Below are positions 16,898 through 26,629 of a DNA stretch of 64,000 bases, piece after piece. The notes beneath the pieces are model-generated. The model had not been told where the DNA came from. It saw nothing but the letters and a program-made list of their open reading frames with translations, and did no database searches. The DNA comes from Cupriavidus sp. AU9028. Lineage in GTDB: Bacteria > Pseudomonadota > Gammaproteobacteria > Burkholderiales > Burkholderiaceae. Where the stretch lies: the NCBI RefSeq assembly GCF_019795295.1, contig NZ_JAIMCG010000002.1:310001-374000 (forward strand). The letters run 5' to 3'. Position numbers and translations under genes: made by a program. Positions within the stretch are counted from its first letter, which is position 1. Each line of letters begins with the position of its first letter.

Positions 16898-17413
16898 ATG
16901 TCCAACGTGCTCCAGTTCGTCGGCCATACCCTGCAATCCGGCAGTTGCGCCAGTGCGCTGTCCACGCTGGCGCTCGCCTGCGCCGGCCATTTCGAAACCC
17001 GGCATGCGGTCGCCCCCGTCAATGCCATCAGCCACTGGCTCTGGGGCGATCGTGCCATTCACGTCAACTGGCCGGCCTGGCGATATACCGCGGTGGGCTA
17101 TCTGATCCATCATGCGACGTCCGTATTCTGGGCTGCGTTCTACGAAGGCTGGACCAGCCGCTCGCCAGAGCGGCGCCGCACCCTGGCGGCGGTCGGCGCC
17201 GGACTCGCGGTGGCCGCGGTGGCCTGCGTGGTGGATCTGAAGTTCACGCCGCGGCGGCTGACGCCGGGGTTCGAGCGCCGGCTGTCGCCACTGTCGCTGG
17301 GGCTGGTCTACCTGGCCTTCGGCCTGGCCCTGCCGCTGGCCACGCTGTGGCGGGAACGCAGGCGCAATGATGCAAGAGCCATTCCGGAAGCGGGGGAGCG
17401 CGAAGCGGCCTGA
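16898..17413 (+). CDS. Membrane protein of unknown function
   Basis: A 171-residue protein with three or four predicted helices: GSCASALSTLALACAGHF, YTAVGYLIHHATSVFWAAFY, TLAAVGAGLAVAAVACVVDL and LSLGLVYLAFGLALPLATLW. A paired-His HH in the second helix and Trp/His-rich loops are notable (ISHWLWGDRAIHVNWPAWR). I do not recognise the family by name, but the architecture is coherent and it uses codons like its neighbours. It is divergent from the SDR-DoxX gene, so the two may share a promoter region. Function unknown. Confidence 0.65.
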   Translation: MSNVLQFVGHTLQSGSCASALSTLALACAGHFETRHAVAPVNAISHWLWGDRAIHVNWPAWRYTAVGYLIHHATSVFWAAFYEGWTSRSPERRRTLAAVGAGLAVAAVACVVDLKFTPRRLTPGFERRLSPLSLGLVYLAFGLALPLATLWRERRRNDARAIPEAGEREAA

Positions 17414-17548
17414 GTCGGGGGCCGACGCAGGCCATCATGAGCCGGCACCCGGCGGGTTTTGCACGCGGGGGAGAATTCTTACAAGGGGCAGCCTCGGTGT
17501 GCCGGCGCGATGTTCCGCCGGGAGGCGGTGAGCGACCGTCAGCTACGG

Positions 17549-18217
17549 TCAGCGGGCACTGAACACTGGATGCCGCGAGCAGGCCGACAGCACGATGCGC
17601 TCGGACTGCACCAGGTAGTCGTTCAGCGCGCTGGCACATTCGGCAAGCTTCCCCGCCTCGAACAGCTGCAGGATGTGCTGGTTCATTTCGACATAGGGGC
17701 CATGCAGGTATTCGGCGTCCTGCAACATGCCGAAGGCCAGCCGCAGTTCGGCAAGCAGGTGGGCGAACATGACGTTCAGCCGCTCGCTGTCGGCCAGCTC
17801 GACGATGGCCATATGGAATTCCATATTGGCCGTGCCCGCGCCCTGCCAGTCGCCATTGTCGCGACACTGCAGCCCCGCTTGCACCGCCGCGCGCATATGC
17901 TTCCTTGCAGGGTGACTCGGATAGGCGTGGGCGATCGCCTGGCATTCGATCAGCCGGCGCACCCGGTAGATGTCGATGATGCTGGCGATGCTGGGCACCG
18001 CCACCGATACCCCGCGGTTCGGCTCGTGCTTGAGCAATCCCTCCTTGGTCAGCACACGAAAGGTCTCGCGCAGCGTATTGCGCGAGATCTGCAGGCTCTC
18101 GCTGAGCGCCGCCTCCGACAGGCGCTGGCCGGGCGCGAATTCGCCCTGGATGATGCGGTGACGGATGTCTTCGGTGACTCGGTCGGCGAGATTTCTGACG
18201 TCAGAAGTGGTGGTCAT
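17549..18217 (-). CDS. GntR-family transcriptional regulator, FCD subfamily
   Basis: A 222-residue repressor or activator with an N-terminal winged helix-turn-helix (DIRHRIIQGEFAPGQRLSEA, then SRNTLRETFRVLTKEGLL at about residues 45-62) and a C-terminal all-helical FCD ligand domain (RRLIECQAIAHA, NMEFHMAIVELADSERL, MNQHILQLFEAGKL). His residues in FHMAI and in QHIL fit the FCD metal/ligand site. It is divergent from the MFS-pxpA-DUF1445-pxpBC-biotin carboxylase operon, and two inverted copies of an 11-bp site lie between them, so it very likely controls both. The ligand could be an intermediate of 5-oxoproline or a related carboxylate. Family call is strong; target is inference. Confidence 0.9.
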   Translation of the reverse strand: MTTTSDVRNLADRVTEDIRHRIIQGEFAPGQRLSEAALSESLQISRNTLRETFRVLTKEGLLKHEPNRGVSVAVPSIASIIDIYRVRRLIECQAIAHAYPSHPARKHMRAAVQAGLQCRDNGDWQGAGTANMEFHMAIVELADSERLNVMFAHLLAELRLAFGMLQDAEYLHGPYVEMNQHILQLFEAGKLAECASALNDYLVQSERIVLSACSRHPVFSAR

Positions 18218-18278
18218 GTCGAGTGGAAGCAGCGGGGAGGCCGCGAGCTGCGCCTTGCGGGCCTGATCTTACCCGACC

Positions 18279-18289
18279 TTGTTCAACAA
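18279..18289. promoter_or_regulatory. GntR/FCD operator candidate, site 1
   Basis: TTGTTCAACAA fits the TGT-N3-ACA half-site pattern of FCD regulators and lies 62 bases upstream of the regulator start. Its exact reverse complement is repeated at 18366-18376, which is the second operator candidate. Confidence 0.6.
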
Positions 18290-18365
18290 TCTGGCCAGAA
18301 GTGAGCGGGATTCCTGGCTCCAATGGGAGGCTAGGTGTATACCATGATCGAAACCCGGCACTGTT

Positions 18366-18376
18366 TTGTTGAACAA
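18366..18376. promoter_or_regulatory. GntR/FCD operator candidate, site 2
   Basis: TTGTTGAACAA is the exact reverse complement of the site at 18279-18289; start-to-start distance is 87 bases. It is about 118 bases upstream of the MFS start. A weaker relative, TTTGCTAAACA, occurs near 18427-18437. The arrangement suggests control of both the regulator and the operon. Confidence 0.6.
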
Positions 18377-18494
18377 TGCGTGACGTGTGGTTGAGCTACC
18401 GTGCCGTTTGTATCAACGCCACACATGTTTTGCTAAACAGAAACCGGAACGGCGGGCGTGGGCCTGGCGCTCCTCATCGATAGCGAGCACAACC

Positions 18495-19766
18495 ATGTGG
18501 CTAAAGGAAACGACACAGGGAGAGCGCAAGACGCTCTTCGCCGCCTTCGTCGGCTATGGCGTCGATGCGTTCGACTACATGATCTACACGTTCATGATCC
18601 CCACCTTCATCCTGGTGTGGGGCATGACCAAGGCGGAGGCGGGCTATATCGCCACCGGCGCCCTGATCAGTTCGGCGCTGGGCGGCTGGCTGGCGGGCAT
18701 CCTCGCGGACAAGTACGGCCGCGTGCGAATCCTGCAGCTGACGGTGCTGTGGTTCAGCCTGTTCACCTTCCTGAGCGGCTTCACGCAGTCGCCCGAGCAG
18801 CTCTTCGTCACGCGCATGCTGCAGGGGCTGGGCTTCGGCGGAGAATGGTCGGTCGGCTCGGTGCTGATCGCCGAAATGATCCGGGCCCGCCATCGCGGCA
18901 AGGCGGTGGGGCTGGTGCAAAGCAGCTGGGCGGTGGGATGGGGCCTGTCGGCCATCGCCTTCTGGGCCGTCTATGCGCTGGTCGAGCAGGAAACCGCCTG
19001 GCGCGTGCTGTTCTGGCTCGGTGTGCTGCCGGCGCTGTTCATCCTCTACATCCGCCGCAACATCGCGGAGCCCGAGGTCTATCGGGCAACCCAGGAGCGG
19101 CTGGCGCGCACCGGCCAGAGCAACAGCTTCATGCTGATCTTCAAGCCGGGCGTGCTGCGCACGACGGTGCTGGCCAGCCTGCTGGCAACCGGCATGCAGG
19201 GCGCCTACTATTCGGTCACCACCTGGCTGCCGACCTATCTGAAGATGGAGCGCAACCTGTCGGTGCTCAACACCAGCGGGTACCTGATGGTGCTGATCGC
19301 CGGCTCCTTCGCTGGCTACCTGACCAGCGCCTGGCTGTCGGACCGGCTGGGGCGCCGCCGCTGCTTCATGCTGTTCGCGATCTGCGCGGCGATCCTGGTG
19401 ATCTGCTATACGAAGCTGCCGATTACCGACGCGGTGATGCTGGTGCTGGGCTTCCCGCTCGGCTTCTTCCTCTCCGGCATCTTCTCCGGCATGGGCGCTT
19501 ACCTGACCGAGCTGTACCCCAGCCACATCCGCGGCTCGGGCCAGGGTTTCTGCTACAACTTCGGACGCGCCGTCGGTTCGGTGTTCCCCGCGGTGATCGG
19601 GCATATGGGCGCCACCATGTCGCTGGGCGCGGCGATCGGCTATATGGCCGCCGGCGCGTATGGGCTGGTGGTGATCGCCTGCCTGGTGCTGCCGGAAACG
19701 CAGGGACGCGAGCTGCTCGACGAGGGCGAGGTCGAGGCCGACGCCCGAGCCGAAGCGGTGCACTGA
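18495..19766 (+). CDS. MFS permease, metabolite:H+ symporter type
   Basis: A 423-residue inner-membrane permease with 12 membrane segments. Starting [20 protein letters not shown], it has the [12 protein letters not shown] first segment, [10 protein letters not shown] loop 2-3, [22 protein letters not shown] (typical of the SHS/AAHS sugar and aromatic acid families) and [12 protein letters not shown] between segments 8 and 9. It is the first gene of the pxp operon and probably imports the carboxylic-acid substrate that the downstream enzymes process. The ATG at 18495 was preferred over an upstream ATG because the operator region lies immediately before. Confidence 0.85.
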   Translation: MWLKETTQGERKTLFAAFVGYGVDAFDYMIYTFMIPTFILVWGMTKAEAGYIATGALISSALGGWLAGILADKYGRVRILQLTVLWFSLFTFLSGFTQSPEQLFVTRMLQGLGFGGEWSVGSVLIAEMIRARHRGKAVGLVQSSWAVGWGLSAIAFWAVYALVEQETAWRVLFWLGVLPALFILYIRRNIAEPEVYRATQERLARTGQSNSFMLIFKPGVLRTTVLASLLATGMQGAYYSVTTWLPTYLKMERNLSVLNTSGYLMVLIAGSFAGYLTSAWLSDRLGRRRCFMLFAICAAILVICYTKLPITDAVMLVLGFPLGFFLSGIFSGMGAYLTELYPSHIRGSGQGFCYNFGRAVGSVFPAVIGHMGATMSLGAAIGYMAAGAYGLVVIACLVLPETQGRELLDEGEVEADARAEAVH

Positions 19767-19797
19767 CGACGGGGCGCCGCCTGCAAGGACAACTGAC

Positions 19798-20556
19798 ATG
19801 ATGCAAATCGACCTGAACAGCGATCTGGGCGAGAGCTTTGGCGCCTGGACCATGGGCAACGACGCGGCAATGCTGGATATCGTCAGCAGCGCCAACGTCG
19901 CCTGCGGCTTCCATGCCGGCGATCCGGCCGGCATCCTGCGCACGCTGGAAGCCGCGCAGGCACGCGGCGTTGCAGTGGGCGCGCATATCTCCTACCCCGA
20001 TCTGCAGGGCTTTGGTCGCCGCAACATGGACGTCGCCAGCGCGGACCTGATTGCCGATGCGATCTACCAGATCGGCGCGCTGTCCGGTCTGGCGGCCGCA
20101 GTCGGCGCGACCGTTCGCTATGTCAAGCCGCACGGTGCGTTGTACAACACCATCGCCCATGATGAGCGCCAGGCGCGCGACGTGATCGCGGCCATCCGCA
20201 AGGTCAATCCCGATCTGGCGCTGGTGGCGCTGGCCGGCTCGCCGCTGGTGACCTGGGCGCGCGAGGCGGGGCTGCGCGTCATCGCGGAGGCCTTCGCCGA
20301 CCGCGCCTACACGCCGCAGGGCACGCTGGTGTCGCGCCGGGAAAAAGGCGCGGTGCTGCACGATGCCGAACGGGTCGCGCAACGCATGCTGCGGCTGGTG
20401 CGCGAGGGCGTGGTGGAAGCGATCGACGGCAGCCTCGCGCGCGTCGAGGCGCAATCGATCTGCGTGCATGGCGACAGCGCGGGGGCGCTGGAAATGGCGC
20501 GCGCCGTGCGGCAAGCGCTGGAGAACGATGGCGTGACCGTGCGCGCGTTTGCCTGA
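19798..20556 (+). CDS. pxpA: 5-oxoprolinase subunit A (LamB/YcsF family)
   Basis: A 252-residue protein of the PxpA/YcsF family; with PxpB and PxpC it hydrolyses 5-oxoproline to glutamate using ATP. The N-terminus [20 protein letters not shown] and the [11 protein letters not shown] motif are diagnostic, as are [41 protein letters not shown], and the [15 protein letters not shown]-terminal motif. Length is normal (about 250). It follows the MFS gene by 31 bases and precedes a DUF1445 gene. The catalytic role in the complex is inferred from the family. Confidence 0.93.
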   Translation: MMQIDLNSDLGESFGAWTMGNDAAMLDIVSSANVACGFHAGDPAGILRTLEAAQARGVAVGAHISYPDLQGFGRRNMDVASADLIADAIYQIGALSGLAAAVGATVRYVKPHGALYNTIAHDERQARDVIAAIRKVNPDLALVALAGSPLVTWAREAGLRVIAEAFADRAYTPQGTLVSRREKGAVLHDAERVAQRMLRLVREGVVEAIDGSLARVEAQSICVHGDSAGALEMARAVRQALENDGVTVRAFA

Positions 20557-20599
20557 GCCCGCGCCATTGCAGCAACCGCGAGAACACTGGAGAACCGAC

Positions 20600-21412
20600 A
20601 TGCAAGCCAGCGCACTGGAACAGGCCCGCGCGGCCGCCATCGACGCTGCCCGCGCCGCCCGCGAGCGCTATCGCGCGGGCGCGGTGCAACCGACCGCCGG
20701 GGTCGCGCCCGGCATGACGCAGGCGAACATGATCGCCCTGCCGCGCGACTGGGCGTGGGATTTCCTGCTGTATGCGCAGCGCAATCCCAAGCCCTGTCCA
20801 GTGCTGGACGTGATCGAAGCGGGCTCGCATCGGACCGTGCTGGCCGACGGCGCCGACATCCGTACCGACATCCCGCTGTACCGGGTCTGGCGCGACGGCA
20901 AGCTGGTCGACGAAGTCGCCGACGCCACCGCGCTGTATGACGAGCATCCGGACCTGGTCACCTTCCTGATCGGCTGCAGCTTTACTTTCGAGACGCCGCT
21001 GCAGGAAGCCGGCATCGAGGTCAGGCATATCGCCGACGGCTCCAACGTGCCGATGTATCGGACCAGCCTGCAGTGCCGTCCCGCGGGCCGGCTGCACGGC
21101 GAGCTGGTGGTGTCGATGCGGCCGATCCCCGCGCACCGGGTGGCCGATGCGGTTTCCATCAGCGGGCGCTTTCCGTCGGTACACGGCGCGCCCGTGCATA
21201 TCGGCGAGCCGCAAGCCATCGGCATCGCCGATCTGGGCAAGCCCGACTTCGGCGATGCGGTGCGCATCGAGCCCGGCGAGATCCCGGTGTTCTGGGCATG
21301 CGGCGTGACGCCGCATGCAGCGGTGATGGCCTCGGGCGTGCCGTTCGCGGTCACGCATGCGCCTGGCCACATGTTCATCACCGACGTACCCGACACCACC
21401 TATCACGTCTGA
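20600..21412 (+). CDS. DUF1445 hydro-lyase / D-glutamate cyclase-like protein
   Basis: A 270-residue protein of the DUF1445 (YcsI) family, to which the cyclase part of mammalian D-glutamate cyclase belongs. Visible patterns are [53 protein letters not shown] and [13 protein letters not shown], with [11 protein letters not shown] at the end. Cys in IGCSF and His in THAPGH are likely important, but the mechanism is not established. The ATG at 20600 has a usable ribosome site; an upstream ATG overlaps pxpA. Being next to pxpA, pxpBC suggests a role in making or recycling 5-oxoproline from D-glutamate. Confidence 0.87.
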   Translation: MQASALEQARAAAIDAARAARERYRAGAVQPTAGVAPGMTQANMIALPRDWAWDFLLYAQRNPKPCPVLDVIEAGSHRTVLADGADIRTDIPLYRVWRDGKLVDEVADATALYDEHPDLVTFLIGCSFTFETPLQEAGIEVRHIADGSNVPMYRTSLQCRPAGRLHGELVVSMRPIPAHRVADAVSISGRFPSVHGAPVHIGEPQAIGIADLGKPDFGDAVRIEPGEIPVFWACGVTPHAAVMASGVPFAVTHAPGHMFITDVPDTTYHV

Positions 21413-21437
21413 TTCCCCCGTCTTCGCGGAGTCCGTC

Positions 21438-23069
21438 TTGCGCTTTCTGCCTGTCACCACCAACGCATTGCTGGTGGAGCTTACCGACCTGGAACAGACC
21501 CTCGCGCTGCTGGCCTCGCTGCAGCGCGATCGGCTGCCGGGCGTCGACGAACTGGTCCCGGCGGCGCGGACCATCCTGGTCTGCTTCCGTCCCTGGGTAG
21601 TGAGCGCCGGCGCGCTGGTGGCCAACATCGCCGGCCGCGATCTCTCGCAGCGGGTCGCCCGCAGCGACGTGCTGATCGAGATTCCGGTGCGCTACGACGG
21701 CGAGGACCTGGACGAAGTGGCGCAGATGCTCGGGGTTTCCCGCGACGAAGTGGTGCGCCGTCATACCGGCAGCGAGTACACCGTCGCCTTCACCGGCTTC
21801 GCACCCGGCTTTGCTTACCTGAGCGGTGGCCATCCGAGTCTGGACGTGCCGCGCCGCAAGACCCCGCGCACGCGCATTCCCGCCGGCGGGGTCGGCCTCG
21901 CCGGCACTTTCAGCGGCGTCTATCCGCAAGCCAGCCCCGGCGGCTGGCAGATCATCGGCGTGACGCCGCTGACGATGTGGGACACCGGGCGCGAGCAGCC
22001 TGCCCTGCTGCAGCCGGGGTACCGGGTGCGCTTCACCGATCTGGCGACGGTGGGCGATGCCGCGGACCTGCACTCTTCAGCGTCTTCTGCATCTTCCGCA
22101 CCGCCGCGCGCCAACGCGCTTGCGACACCGGCCCGCAACGCTGGCGCCACCGCTCCCGCGCTGAAGGTCAAGGGCACCGGCCTGCTGACGGTGTTCCAGG
22201 ACCTGGGCCGCCCCGGACAGGCCGGCCAGGGCGTCTCGGCGTCCGGGGCCATGGACCGGTCTTCGCTGATGACCGCCAATCGCCTCGCCGGCAACCCCAG
22301 CGATGCGGCGGCGCTCGAAACCGTCGGCGGCGGGCTGCAACTGCAAAGCGTGGGCGAGACGGTGGTCGCGGTCACCGGTGCTCAAGCGCCGCTGACCCTG
22401 CGCAGCGCCGATGGCCGGCAATGGTCGGTCCCCGCCTGGCAGCCGATTGCGCTCGCCGACGGCGATACCTTGACGATCGGCCAACCGGTAGCGGGCGCCC
22501 GCTGCTATGTGGCGGCACGCGGCGGCTTTGCCGTCGATCCGGTACTCGGCAGCTGCGCGACCGACACGCTGGCCAACGTCGGGCCCGCGCCGCTGGCCGT
22601 GGGCGATGTGCTGCCGCTGCGCGAAGCGGCAGCGGGCGCCGTGGTCGGCGCGCACGCGCTGCCACCCGAAGGGCTGCCCACGGCGGCCGAAGACGTCGTG
22701 CTCGACGTGGTGCTGGGTCCCCGCACCGACTGGTTCACCGCCGAGTCGGTGGCGCGGCTGGCCCAGCAGCGCTGGCAGGTCACGCCGCAATCGAACCGCG
22801 TCGGATTGCGGCTGCACGGCGAGACGCCGCTGGAGCGCGCCATCACCGGCGAGCTGCCGAGCGAGGGCACCGTGCTGGGGGCACTGCAGGTGCCGCCCAG
22901 CGGCCAGCCCGTGCTGTTCCTCGCCGATCATCCGCTGACCGGCGGCTATCCGGTGATTGGCGCGGTGGCGCCCCACCATCTCGATCGTGCGGGCCAGATC
23001 CCGGTGGGCGCCTGGCTGCGCTTCAACGTGATCAGCGCCTTTGAAGACCTGCGACCGTTCGCCGCCTGA
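21438..23069 (+). CDS. 5-oxoprolinase subunits B and C fused (KipI-KipA type carboxyltransferase domains)
   Basis: A 543-residue fusion. Residues about 1-215 are PxpB/AHS1 ([44 protein letters not shown]); a Ser/Ala/Pro-rich linker ([11 protein letters not shown]) follows; from about residue 250 comes PxpC/AHS2 ([43 protein letters not shown]). The TTG at 21438, with GGAG 7 bases upstream, is preferred: an ATG at 21357 lies inside the DUF1445 gene. AHS1 and AHS2 are also the carboxyltransferase domains of urea carboxylase, which matters because a biotin carboxylase-BCCP gene is next. Fusions of the two exist in other bacteria. The substrate is not shown by sequence. Confidence 0.9.
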   Translation: MRFLPVTTNALLVELTDLEQTLALLASLQRDRLPGVDELVPAARTILVCFRPWVVSAGALVANIAGRDLSQRVARSDVLIEIPVRYDGEDLDEVAQMLGVSRDEVVRRHTGSEYTVAFTGFAPGFAYLSGGHPSLDVPRRKTPRTRIPAGGVGLAGTFSGVYPQASPGGWQIIGVTPLTMWDTGREQPALLQPGYRVRFTDLATVGDAADLHSSASSASSAPPRANALATPARNAGATAPALKVKGTGLLTVFQDLGRPGQAGQGVSASGAMDRSSLMTANRLAGNPSDAAALETVGGGLQLQSVGETVVAVTGAQAPLTLRSADGRQWSVPAWQPIALADGDTLTIGQPVAGARCYVAARGGFAVDPVLGSCATDTLANVGPAPLAVGDVLPLREAAAGAVVGAHALPPEGLPTAAEDVVLDVVLGPRTDWFTAESVARLAQQRWQVTPQSNRVGLRLHGETPLERAITGELPSEGTVLGALQVPPSGQPVLFLADHPLTGGYPVIGAVAPHHLDRAGQIPVGAWLRFNVISAFEDLRPFAA

Positions 23070-23110
23070 GCGCGAACGCCGCGACCCGAAGCCTCCTACC
23101 GAGACTTGCG

Positions 23111-24841
23111 ATGAAGAAAGTCCTGATTGCCAATCGCGGCGAAATCGCCGTTCGCATCCTCCGCGCCTGCGCCGACTACGGCGTCAGCTCGGTGGCCGTC
23201 TATGCCGATGCCGATATCGACGCGCTGCACGTGCGTCTTGCCGACGAGGCCTGGGCACTCGACGGCGAGCGGCCGGCCGACACCTATCTGAATATCCCGA
23301 AGCTGATCGACATCGCCCGGCGCAGCGGCGCCGACGCGGTGCATCCCGGCTACGGGTTCCTGTCCGAGAGCGAGGCCTTCGCCCGCGCAGTGATCGAGGC
23401 CGGCCTCACCTGGATCGGCCCGTCGCCGGAGACCATCGCCCGCCTGGGCGACAAGGTGCAGGCGCGCAAGATCGCGTTGCAGGTAGGGGCGCCGCTGGTG
23501 GCGGGAACGCCCGATCCGGTCTCGGATGTCAGCGAGGTGCTCGCCTTCGCCGAACGGCACGGCCTGCCGATCATCATCAAGGCGGCCTTCGGCGGCGGCG
23601 GTCGCGGCATGAAGATCGCGTGGCGCATGGACGAGGTGCAAGAGCTGTACGCTTCCGCGGTGCGCGAGGCGATCACGGCCTTTGGGCGGGGCGAGTGTTT
23701 CGTCGAACAGTTCCTCGACAAACCCCGCCATATCGAAGCGCAGGTGCTGGCGGACCGGCATGGCAACGTGGTCGTGCTGGGCACGCGCGACTGTTCCCTG
23801 CAACGGCGCAACCAGAAGCTGGTCGAGGAAGCGCCCGCGCCCTTCCTGACCGATGCGCAGCGCGAGCGCATCCACGCCGCCGCCCGCGACATCTGCGCCG
23901 CGGCGGGCTACACCAGCGCGGGCACGGTCGAGTTCCTGCTCAGTGCCAGCGGTGCGATCTCCTTCCTCGAGGTCAACACGCGGCTGCAGGTCGAGCATCC
24001 GGTGACCGAGCAGACCACCGGCGTGGATCTGGTGGTGGAGCAACTGCGCGTGGCCGACGGCCTGCCGCTGTCCATCACCGGGACCCCGGCGCCGCTGGGC
24101 CACTCGATCGAGTTCCGTATCAACGCCGAGGATGTCGGCCGTGGCTTCCTGCCGACGCCGGGGCCGGTGCAGCGCTTCGAGCCGCCCGCCGGCCCGGGCG
24201 TGCGGGTAGACGCCGGCGTTCAGTCCGGCTCGGTCGTGCCCGGCGCGTTCGATTCGCTGATGGCCAAGCTGATCGTGACCGGCGCCACCCGCGAGCAGGC
24301 CCTGGCGCGGGCGCGCCGCGCGCTGCGCGAGTTCCGGATCGAGGGCGTCGCGTCGGTGCTGCCGTTTCACCGCGCGGTGATCGAGCACCCGGATTTTCTC
24401 GGCGAGGATGGCTTCCGGGTCCATACCCGCTGGATCGAGTCGGACTTCGCCGCGCCGCTGTCCGCGGCCGCGCGCGCGGAGCCGTTGCAGGACACCGCGC
24501 TGCTGCGCACCGCCATCGAGATCGACGGCCGCCGCGTGGTACTCGGCTTGCCGCCGCAACTGCTGGCGGGGCTGGCCAGCACGCCGGTTCAGTCGGGAGC
24601 CGTGGCGGGGGCGCAGGAAGCACCGGCCAGCGAAGCCGACTTGCCCGCGCCGATTGCCGGCACCGTGCAGGCCTGGAGGGTCGCGGTCGGCGACGAGGTC
24701 AAGGAGGGCGACCTGGTCGCGGTGATGGAGGCGATGAAGATGGAGATGCAGGTGCTCGCGCACCGCAGCGGCCGCGTCAGCTGGCAGGCGGAAGCGGGCA
24801 GCATGCTGGCGGCCGGGGCGCGGCTGGCGAGCATCGAGTAG
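23111..24841 (+). CDS. Biotin carboxylase fused to biotin carboxyl carrier domain (AccC-type)
   Basis: A 576-residue protein. Residues 1-450 are a complete ATP-grasp biotin carboxylase ([57 protein letters not shown], and a C-terminal beta domain). The last 75 residues carry a biotinyl domain with the EAMKMEM motif at about residues 541-547, so Lys544 is the likely biotinylation site. It ends the pxp operon 41 bases after pxpBC. Biotin carboxylase, BCCP and AHS1/AHS2 carboxyltransferase domains together equal the domain content of urea carboxylase, split over two chains. The obvious alternative is an AccC unrelated to the Pxp proteins; the operon context argues against it. Confidence 0.9.
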   Translation: MKKVLIANRGEIAVRILRACADYGVSSVAVYADADIDALHVRLADEAWALDGERPADTYLNIPKLIDIARRSGADAVHPGYGFLSESEAFARAVIEAGLTWIGPSPETIARLGDKVQARKIALQVGAPLVAGTPDPVSDVSEVLAFAERHGLPIIIKAAFGGGGRGMKIAWRMDEVQELYASAVREAITAFGRGECFVEQFLDKPRHIEAQVLADRHGNVVVLGTRDCSLQRRNQKLVEEAPAPFLTDAQRERIHAAARDICAAAGYTSAGTVEFLLSASGAISFLEVNTRLQVEHPVTEQTTGVDLVVEQLRVADGLPLSITGTPAPLGHSIEFRINAEDVGRGFLPTPGPVQRFEPPAGPGVRVDAGVQSGSVVPGAFDSLMAKLIVTGATREQALARARRALREFRIEGVASVLPFHRAVIEHPDFLGEDGFRVHTRWIESDFAAPLSAAARAEPLQDTALLRTAIEIDGRRVVLGLPPQLLAGLASTPVQSGAVAGAQEAPASEADLPAPIAGTVQAWRVAVGDEVKEGDLVAVMEAMKMEMQVLAHRSGRVSWQAEAGSMLAAGARLASIE

Positions 24842-24905
24842 CAGCGCCGACGTCGGCGCGGGGGCAGCCGTGGCTCCCGCGTCCTGCCACTGTGACGGCG
24901 CCTGG

Positions 24906-25571
24906 CTATCCGCGCTCGATATCCGGATGCGCGGCAACCAGCGCGGCCATCGCCCGCGCCATGGCGTGCGCCGGCCGCTCGGCTTCGCGCAGCAGGCCGC
25001 TGACAACGCCCTCACGGTCCGAGGCCGGCCGGTTCTGGCTGACCTTCCACTTGCCTTCGATGCGCTGGATCGGAATCTCGACGCCGACCACCGCGCGCAG
25101 CATCGCCTCGACAAATGCCGGCGGCGCATCGTCGACCGACCAGGGATGCTCGCGGTCCGTCTCCATCTGCCGCGTCAGCCCGTCCACCTGCGCGCGCAGC
25201 CAGCCGGCGTCGTCGACGACTGCCGGCGTGCCGTGCACCTGCACGGCGGCATAGTTCCAGGTCGGCACCGCCTTGCCATGCTCCAGCTTGCTCGGATACC
25301 AGGACGGCGTGACATAGGCCTGGGGTCCCTGGAAGACGATCAGGCAAGCGGTCGCCTCGCGCAGGGCCGCGGCCATCGGATTGGCCCGTGCCAGATGCCC
25401 GCGCAGCGTACCGAGGCCGCGTTCGCCGGGCGCGTCGTCGAGCAGGAAGGGCACGGGATCTGCCACCAGCCCTTGCGGGCCGTGCACCGTCAACCAGCCG
25501 AGCGGGAACTCGCGAATCAACTGGTGCTGCAGCGCAAGCCGGGGTTCATCGAAGGCGTTGGGACGGTACAT
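24906..25571 (-). CDS. PaiB-family FMN-binding negative transcriptional regulator
   Basis: A 221-residue flavin-binding beta-barrel protein of the PaiB family, annotated as a negative regulator of sporulation and degradative enzymes in Bacillus though its role in proteobacteria is unclear. Family motifs: MYRPNAFDEP at the start, ADPVPFLLDD, LRGHLARANPMA, YVTPSWYPSK, VPTWNYAAVQVHG and IEGKWKVSQNRP, which is usually GKxKxSQN. Length is normal. It is convergent with the biotin carboxylase gene; a GCGCCGACGTCGGCGC palindrome lies between them at 24844-24859. Family call is strong, function weak. Confidence 0.9.
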   Translation of the reverse strand: MYRPNAFDEPRLALQHQLIREFPLGWLTVHGPQGLVADPVPFLLDDAPGERGLGTLRGHLARANPMAAALREATACLIVFQGPQAYVTPSWYPSKLEHGKAVPTWNYAAVQVHGTPAVVDDAGWLRAQVDGLTRQMETDREHPWSVDDAPPAFVEAMLRAVVGVEIPIQRIEGKWKVSQNRPASDREGVVSGLLREAERPAHAMARAMAALVAAHPDIERG

Positions 25572-25674
25572 GGAGGGCTCCTGGGCGGATGGTCATCATG
25601 ATAAGGGAATGAATGACCGGCCTTGAAACCCGGCGGGCTGTGCCAGATGCCCGCCGCCCGCCAAGCTCCCGTTG

Positions 25675-25828
25675 CCCTCTCCCCCGGCCCCTCTCCCACA
25701 AGTGGGAGAGGGGCGCAAAGCGGCAGGCCATGCACCCTGCCTCGGCATGCTGCCCCTCTATCCTTCTCAGCGCGCTGACGGTGTGCTCCCCTCTCCCGCC
25801 CCGGCGGGAGAGGGGCCGGGGGAGAGGG
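25675..25828. repeat. REPIN-like paired-hairpin repeat, copy B
   Basis: Two hairpins built from CCCTCTCCC/GGGAGAGGG arms (25675-25712 and about 25786-25828) flank a spacer of about 70 bases that is longer than in copies C and D. The outer end is GGGAGAGGGGCCGGGGGAGA, nearly the same as the ends of copies C and D. It lies between the PaiB gene and the hypothetical gene at 25881. Confidence 0.75.
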
Positions 25829-25880
25829 AAAGCGAACCCGCAGGGCTTGCCGAAACGCCCTCGACGTGCCCCGTCAACAG

Positions 25881-26309
25881 CTATTGCGCCGTCGTACCCT
25901 CCCCCTGCGAGTGCGGCAGGAAAGCGCCCGGCGTCATGGTGAAGAGGCTGCGCCAGGCATCCAGCCAGCGACCTTGCAGATCGGCGCTCAGCTCCATCAT
26001 GCTTTCGCTGTAGCGCATGGCCATCGACAGCGGCGGCAGCGGCGAGCTGATCTGCTGCGCCAGCCGTTCGTCGGGCCACTTGAACCACCACGCCGCCCAG
26101 TGGAAGCCGTTCTCTTCCATGAAGGTGCCGTAGAAGTTCCAGGTCATCCGCGTGAGCTCCATATAGTTCTGCACCAGGTTCTGTCCCGCCATCACCGCTT
26201 GCTGCGGGTCGGCTGCGAAGGCTTGCCCGCCGCCAGCGGGAACCAGTGCACGAGACGTGGCTTGCTGCGCCTGCTCTGTCATCTGCTGTGGAGTCGAAGT
26301 TGGGCTCAT
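25881..26309 (-). CDS. Conserved-looking aromatic-rich hypothetical protein
   Basis: A 142-residue cytoplasmic-looking protein. It has a polar Gln/Ala-rich start (MSPTSTPQQMTEQAQQATSR) and then a Trp-rich, helix-forming body (NLVQNYMELTRMTWNFYG, FHWAAWWFKWPDERLA, LQGRWLDAWRSLFTMTPGAF). The spacing of Trp, Tyr and Met resembles phasin or polyhydroxyalkanoate-associated proteins, but no diagnostic motif lets me name it. It has no signal peptide. It is divergent from the erythromycin-esterase homologue at 26630. Function unknown. Confidence 0.55.
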   Translation of the reverse strand: MSPTSTPQQMTEQAQQATSRALVPAGGGQAFAADPQQAVMAGQNLVQNYMELTRMTWNFYGTFMEENGFHWAAWWFKWPDERLAQQISSPLPPLSMAMRYSESMMELSADLQGRWLDAWRSLFTMTPGAFLPHSQGEGTTAQ

Positions 26310-26629
26310 AGTTTTGCTCCGGTAGGACTGGTGAGTGGCATGTTGGAGTGGGCAGGTTTTGCTGGAATGCAGCAATGGGGGCTGCCCGGCACAAGCGCGT
26401 ATTGCACGCAAGAACGGCGCCCGCGGTGTTGCGCAGGTTTCAACGGATGCCGTCGCCGTGGATGGCGGATTGCCGGTGCAATGAGCGCAGCTTTTACAGT
26501 GCTCCCGAACCGGGACATTGCCGTTGGACAGACCCGCTCCATGACGCGGCCTCCCCGCGGCGATTCGCAGAGCGCGGCTCATCTGGCACGGACGATGCGT
26601 CAGTTCCCGTTTCCGATGGAGAACTGACG
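26310..26629. other. Intergenic region before the erythromycin-esterase homologue
   Basis: About 320 bases without a convincing gene. It separates divergent genes. I see no operator or terminator that I can support; GGAG about 9 bases before 26630 is the ribosome site of the next gene. Confidence 0.4.

Noticed and set aside
24844-24859. GCGCCGACGTCGGCGC palindrome considered as an operator
   Set aside because: It lies between convergent gene ends with no promoter nearby and has no loop or T-run for a terminator.
23096-25129. Very long minus-strand open frame across the biotin carboxylase and PaiB genes
   Set aside because: It reads Arg/His-rich nonsense and lies antisense to clear ATP-grasp and biotin motifs.
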